Positions 23,953 to 27,034 of a DNA stretch of 27,034 nt are shown here, one piece after another. The stretch comes from Candidatus Omnitrophota bacterium. GTDB taxonomy: Bacteria; Omnitrophota; Koll11; Pluralincolimonadales; Pluralincolimonadaceae. Positions within the stretch are counted from its first letter, which is position 1. Each line of letters starts with the position of its first letter. The DNA lies in contig JAKLIT010000002.1 of assembly GCA_022709465.1 (NCBI GenBank), positions 1 through 27,034 on the forward strand. The letters run 5' to 3'. A program made the position numbers and the translations under genes. Below the pieces are notes generated by a model. It saw only the letters and a list, made by a program, of their open reading frames with translations, ran no database searches and was not told the origin of the DNA.

Positions 23953-24752
23953 TTGTTCTTTTTCATCCAGTTGCCGTCCTTGCTCTTTACCCATTTCTTC
24001 CCGTCGGGCTTTTCCTGCTCCTTCTTCGGGAAACCAAGCGGCTGTTCCCCTGTCGACGGGCCCACAAGCGCGGCGGTCATCTCGTAACCTTCCTTGCCTT
24101 TGGGCACCTTGGTCATTATTATCAGTTTCTTGCCGGCATATTCGCGCATCGGCATGATCAGTTTGCCGTTCATCATGAGCTGGTCTACCACTTTCTTCGG
24201 CGCGTAGTCCATCTGGTTCGTTACCACTATCACGTTGAACGGCGCGTGTTCGAGCCATCCGCCCTCCGGGCTGCCCGCCTTTATGCCGATCCCGTTATAT
24301 CCGAGCGCTTCCAATCTGCCCCCCGCCTCTGCGGCGAGTTTTTCCGACGGCTCGACGCAATATATCTTCCCCGCGAGTTTCGAGAAGACCGCGGCCTGGT
24401 ATCCCGCCTCGATGCCTATTATGAGGACTTTATCGCCGGGCCCGAACTCCGCCATCTTCGCGATCAGCGCGGTAAAATATGCCGGCGGCACCGCCTCTCC
24501 TTCCCCGACGGGGAGCGATATGTCCTCGTAGGCGTATTCCCTCATTCCTTCAGGGACGAACTTGTGCCTGTCAACGCCCGCGACGGCGTCGAGTATCTTC
24601 GGGTCCTTTATGCCGCGGGACATTACCTGGGTATCCATCATCATCCCGCGCTCGCGTTCATAATCAAGGGGTTTTTGCCCGTCCGGCGACTGCGCCCAGG
24701 ACGGGCAAAATAGGAATGTCGCCGCTATGGCCATGGCAATAAAAAGCTTCAT
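23949..24752 (-). CDS. Exported protein-L-isoaspartate O-methyltransferase-like protein
   Basis: 267 residues. The N-terminal MKLFIAMAIAATFLFCPSWAQS is a clear signal peptide, unlike cytoplasmic Pcm. The PCMT fold follows: VMSRGIKDPKILDAVAGVDRHKFVPEGMREYAYEDISLPVGEGEA, then the SAM motif region KVLIIGIEAGYQAAVFSKLAGKIYCVEPSE (108-137), and the last third to GPSTGEQPLG. Compared with Pcm, GTGSGYQ has become GIEAGYQ and the QTISQP block after the PLPIG part has become EAVPPA, so substrate or SAM binding may be altered. A lysine-rich tail with paired W residues (KKWVKSKDGNWMKK) ends the protein. SAM is not expected in the periplasm, so the protein is either inactive, moonlighting, or uses an unusual donor. 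It is coupled to the M23 gene by a 4-base overlap. Confidence 0.88.
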   Translation of the reverse strand: MKLFIAMAIAATFLFCPSWAQSPDGQKPLDYERERGMMMDTQVMSRGIKDPKILDAVAGVDRHKFVPEGMREYAYEDISLPVGEGEAVPPAYFTALIAKMAEFGPGDKVLIIGIEAGYQAAVFSKLAGKIYCVEPSEKLAAEAGGRLEALGYNGIGIKAGSPEGGWLEHAPFNVIVVTNQMDYAPKKVVDQLMMNGKLIMPMREYAGKKLIIMTKVPKGKEGYEMTAALVGPSTGEQPLGFPKKEQEKPDGKKWVKSKDGNWMKKNK

Positions 24753-25279
24753 TTTACCTGCATATACCCCGCAAGAGGATCGACCGGTTCGCCGTCAACC
24801 CACAACTCAAAATGCAGGTGCGCGACCATGCACGGGTTCCACGCGTTGCCGGTCTTGCCTACTTCGCCTATTATATCACCTTTTTTGACCTTTTCACCGC
24901 GCGAGTCGACGAACGTCTTTGAAAGATGCCCGTATACCGTCCTTGTGCCGTCCACGTGCTGGATCGTTACATATTTGCCCATTCCCTTGCTTCTTTTCGA
25001 GACGGCAAGGCCCGACTTTCCCGCCTTTACCGGCGTCCCGACGGGCGCGGCAAGGTCGATACCGAGGTGTAAACGGCCGCCATTGCGTTTAGCGCCGAAC
25101 GTGCCGTCGCCGTAATCGTCGCTGCGCACCTTCGCTTCGGCCGTCGCGACCGGCAGGACGAACTTCGGCTCCATGAGGTGGAAGAGCGTTATCTGGACCG
25201 GCTTATACAACACGACCACGGCGGCCATCAGCGCCGCCAGGGCCAGTATTATCTTTAATTTTATTATTATCCCTTTCAT
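24749..25279 (-). CDS. Membrane-anchored M23 (LytM/NlpD-type) metallopeptidase
   Basis: 176 residues from the ATG at 25277-25279, which overlaps the upstream stop; an in-frame start at 25306 lies inside the neighbouring gene. An N-terminal hydrophobic helix (about 3-25, no obvious cleavage site) anchors it to the inner membrane facing the periplasm. The LytM domain (about 55-172) keeps the full zinc site: H71 and D75 in HLGIDLAAPVGTPV, H118 in VYGHLS, and H154 and H156 in HLHFELW. Peptidases of this kind cut peptidoglycan cross-links; because both motifs are intact it is likely active, unlike the degenerate activators NlpD/EnvC. Its overlapping neighbours support a cell-wall role. Confidence 0.94.
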   Translation of the reverse strand: MKGIIIKLKIILALAALMAAVVVLYKPVQITLFHLMEPKFVLPVATAEAKVRSDDYGDGTFGAKRNGGRLHLGIDLAAPVGTPVKAGKSGLAVSKRSKGMGKYVTIQHVDGTRTVYGHLSKTFVDSRGEKVKKGDIIGEVGKTGNAWNPCMVAHLHFELWVDGEPVDPLAGYMQVK

Positions 25280-26121
25280 CTCTCCCCCGCTCTTTTTAAG
25301 ACCCAATCCGCGATCTTCCCGATTATCTCTTCCCGCCGCGTCTCCCTGAGCAATTCATGGTACATGCCTTCGTAAAGTACCAGCTCCTTGTCCCTGGCGG
25401 GTATCCTGTCGAATATCTCCCTGACGCCGGCCATATCCACGACCTTGTCGTCCGTCCCCTGCATGAAGAGCGCTGGGACATTGAGATTCCCGATATTCTC
25501 GGAGACGAAACGCATCGCCTTGGTCATCTCCATGTATAGCCCGAACGATATTACGCGCTGCGACAGTTTGTCTTCCTTCGTATCCGTCACGAGCTCCTTG
25601 TCGTGCGTCAGCCACTCGAACGGTATCCTGTTCGGCGTGGTAAGCTGCGGCATCAGCAGCGCTATGAGCCCGACTATGCCCTTTTCTATCCCGCTCGGGG
25701 GCGACTTAAGTTTCAGCGCCGGCGCGCTAACGACGATGCCCCTTATTCCGTTCCTGGCATCGGAGTATCTTATCGCGTATTCAAGCGCGAGCAATCCGCC
25801 CATGCTGAGCCCGACGATAAAGGCCTTGTCACAGAGCGTCTCGACCTTCGCGATCCCGGCCATCTGCCGGAGGTCGCTCACGTAATCGCCGAAATCCCTT
25901 ACGTGGGCGCGCGTCCCCTGCGACCTGCCGTGCCCGCGCTGGTCGTACAGGAAAGCCGCTATGCCCGCGGAATAGAGTATCTCCCCGAAATAAGCGTACT
26001 TAAGCGAATGCTCGCCAAGCCCGTGCGCGAGCACGACGACGGCTTTCGGGCCATCGGGGATGAATGCCCTGTATACGATATTCTGCGCATCCTTGTTCTT
26101 GAAGGACCCTTCGAATTTCAA
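25276..26121 (-). CDS. Alpha/beta hydrolase, monoacylglycerol lipase / lysophospholipase-like
   Basis: 281 residues, cytoplasmic (no signal peptide). This is the Hydrolase_4 (PF12146) pattern: HGLGEHSLKY (33-42), YDQRGHGRSQGTR (59-71), nucleophile S106 in VGLSMGG, acid D225 (or D224) in MQGTDDKVV, and H255 in GMYHELL. The sequence YDQRGHGRS is typical of monoacylglycerol lipases and PldB. It would release fatty acid from monoacylglycerols or lysolipids. Four bases separate it from the acyl-CoA synthetase upstream, which suggests the released fatty acid is activated to acyl-CoA by the partner gene product. Confidence 0.94.
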   Translation of the reverse strand: MKFEGSFKNKDAQNIVYRAFIPDGPKAVVVLAHGLGEHSLKYAYFGEILYSAGIAAFLYDQRGHGRSQGTRAHVRDFGDYVSDLRQMAGIAKVETLCDKAFIVGLSMGGLLALEYAIRYSDARNGIRGIVVSAPALKLKSPPSGIEKGIVGLIALLMPQLTTPNRIPFEWLTHDKELVTDTKEDKLSQRVISFGLYMEMTKAMRFVSENIGNLNVPALFMQGTDDKVVDMAGVREIFDRIPARDKELVLYEGMYHELLRETRREEIIGKIADWVLKRAGER

Positions 26122-26125
26122 GCTC

Positions 26126-27034
26126 TTACCCCCGCGACGAATACATCTCGTCGAAGACCTCTTTATATTTCTCCGCGACGACCCTGCGTTTCACCTTCAG
26201 CGTGGGCGTTATCTCGCCCTCTTCTATAGTCAGGCCCCTGTCGAGAAGCCGGAATTTCTTGATCTTCTCGTAATTGGCCAGCTCCCCCTGCTTCTCTTCT
26301 ATCCTCTTCGACAGGAATTCCTGCACACGCGGGTGACCGATAAGTTCCGGCACCGACGTATACGGTATCCCGAGCCGCAGCGCGAGGCCTTTCATCGCGT
26401 TGAAATCAGGCACTATCAGCGCCGTTAGGTACGGCCTGCGGTCGCCGTGGACAACGACCTCCTGGATGTACGAATCGCTCTTAAGGAGGTTCTCGACGTT
26501 CTGGGGCGCTATGTTCTTGCCGCCCGCGGTTATTATTATGTCCTTCTTCCTGTCCGTGATATACAGGAAACCTTCCGCGTCGAAATAACCGATATCGCCG
26601 GTATGCAGCCAACCCTCGGGGTCTATCGATTCGGCCGTGGCCTTCTCGTTCTTGTAATAGCCCTTCATGACCGACGGGCCTTTAATGAGTATCTCCCCGT
26701 CGGAGGCGGTCTTCACCTCTACGTCCTTTATCGGCCTGCCTACCGAGCCGTACCTGAGCGCGCGGAACGTATTGACGGTCACTACCGGGGACGTTTCCGT
26801 GAGCCCGTACCCCTCGAATATGAAGATCCCGACCGAATAGAAGAACTCCGCCAGTTCCTTCGACAGCGGCGCGCTCCCGGATATGAAGAACCTTATGCGC
26901 CCGCCGACGGCCTCGTTTATCCTGCGAAAAACGAATATCCTCGCGAATTGGTACTTGAGCCAGAGCGCCGGTCCGGTCTCGAGGTTGTTCAGCTTCGCCC
27001 TCGAGTATTCTTTGGCGGTATTCAGGGCGCGTTC
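26126..27034 (-). CDS. Long-chain acyl-CoA synthetase (FAA1/FadD15-type), C-terminal 302 residues
   Basis: The frame is open to the right edge, so the N-terminus is outside the window. The visible part starts RALNTAKEYSRAKLNN and contains FFISGSAPLSKELAEFF, the A5-type motif GYGLTETSP, GEILIKGPSVMKGYYKNE, GWLHTGDIGYFD (A7-type), TDRKKDIIITAGGKNIAPQNVE and an end KVKRRVVAEKYKEVFDEMY. This is the AMP-forming acyl-CoA ligase branch of long-chain type. The reaction is fatty acid + ATP + CoA giving acyl-CoA + AMP + PPi. It is co-transcribed with the MAG-lipase-like gene (4-base gap). Confidence 0.95.
   Translation of the reverse strand, partial: ERALNTAKEYSRAKLNNLETGPALWLKYQFARIFVFRRINEAVGGRIRFFISGSAPLSKELAEFFYSVGIFIFEGYGLTETSPVVTVNTFRALRYGSVGRPIKDVEVKTASDGEILIKGPSVMKGYYKNEKATAESIDPEGWLHTGDIGYFDAEGFLYITDRKKDIIITAGGKNIAPQNVENLLKSDSYIQEVVVHGDRRPYLTALIVPDFNAMKGLALRLGIPYTSVPELIGHPRVQEFLSKRIEEKQGELANYEKIKKFRLLDRGLTIEEGEITPTLKVKRRVVAEKYKEVFDEMYSSRG

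Noticed and set aside
1..27034. CRISPR arrays, insertion sequences, prophage or integrase genes
   Set aside because: No regularly spaced direct repeats, transposase, integrase or terminal inverted repeats with target duplications were found by reading both strands.

Overview
This window is a GC-rich stretch, coded almost entirely on the minus strand, from a diderm (Gram-negative-type) bacterium. The evidence for an outer membrane is direct: an autotransporter with a C-terminal beta-barrel, a complete tripartite RND efflux system with its own outer-membrane channel, an Omp85/BamA-type barrel and several lipoproteins. Gene content (DUF4416, a DUF362-ferredoxin protein, SurE, SemiSWEET, an Ste24-type M48 protease) and dense ATGA-coupled operons resemble candidate phyla such as Omnitrophota. 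That placement is an inference from style, since no rRNA or ribosomal protein is present.

Layout. (a) 1-6048, minus: a tightly packed operon running leftwards from a SemiSWEET transporter through a polytopic membrane protein, a small zincin metallopeptidase, an exported small protein, an orphan CheY-like receiver, a ClC chloride channel/antiporter, an exported ankyrin protein, a cache-domain protein whose signal peptide is cut off by an in-frame TGA, two small unknowns and the start of a YhcH-family gene. (b) 6049-7507: a visibly AT-rich island. It carries one membrane-anchored unknown gene, a probable independently transcribed structured RNA (own promoter and terminator, minus strand) and divergent promoters with a Fur-like palindrome. 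(c) 7508-9952, plus: the only plus-strand gene, a beta-helix autotransporter, ending in a hairpin terminator. (d) 9993-16366, minus: the operon tetR - adaptor - RND pump - outer-membrane channel, behind a strong sigma70-type promoter. (e) 16397-16719: tRNA-Val and tRNA-Asp (both with encoded CCA), with their own promoter and terminator. (f) 16716-18358: an M48 protease and a DUF4416 gene. (g) 18383-27034: a long run of overlapping genes read leftwards, namely acyl-CoA synthetase (cut by the window edge), monoacylglycerol-lipase-like hydrolase, M23 peptidase, exported isoaspartate-methyltransferase-like protein, a hydrolase-Omp85 barrel fusion, PgeF, YfcE-like phosphodiesterase, DUF362-ferredoxin protein, SurE and a QueG-like iron-sulfur protein.

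How the genes may work together. The right-hand operon mixes lipid activation and hydrolysis, peptidoglycan editing (PgeF, M23) and repair or salvage (PCMT-like, SurE), which suggests envelope maintenance. Its most unusual member (22024-23952) has an alpha/beta hydrolase with an apparently complete Ser-Asp-His triad fused to an Omp85-type barrel. This is an architecture parallel to the patatin-Omp85 (type Vd) proteins, but with a different passenger and no obvious POTRA domain. The other items most worth a second look are the candidate structured RNA next to the Fur-like promoter region of the autotransporter, and the TGA-split cache gene.
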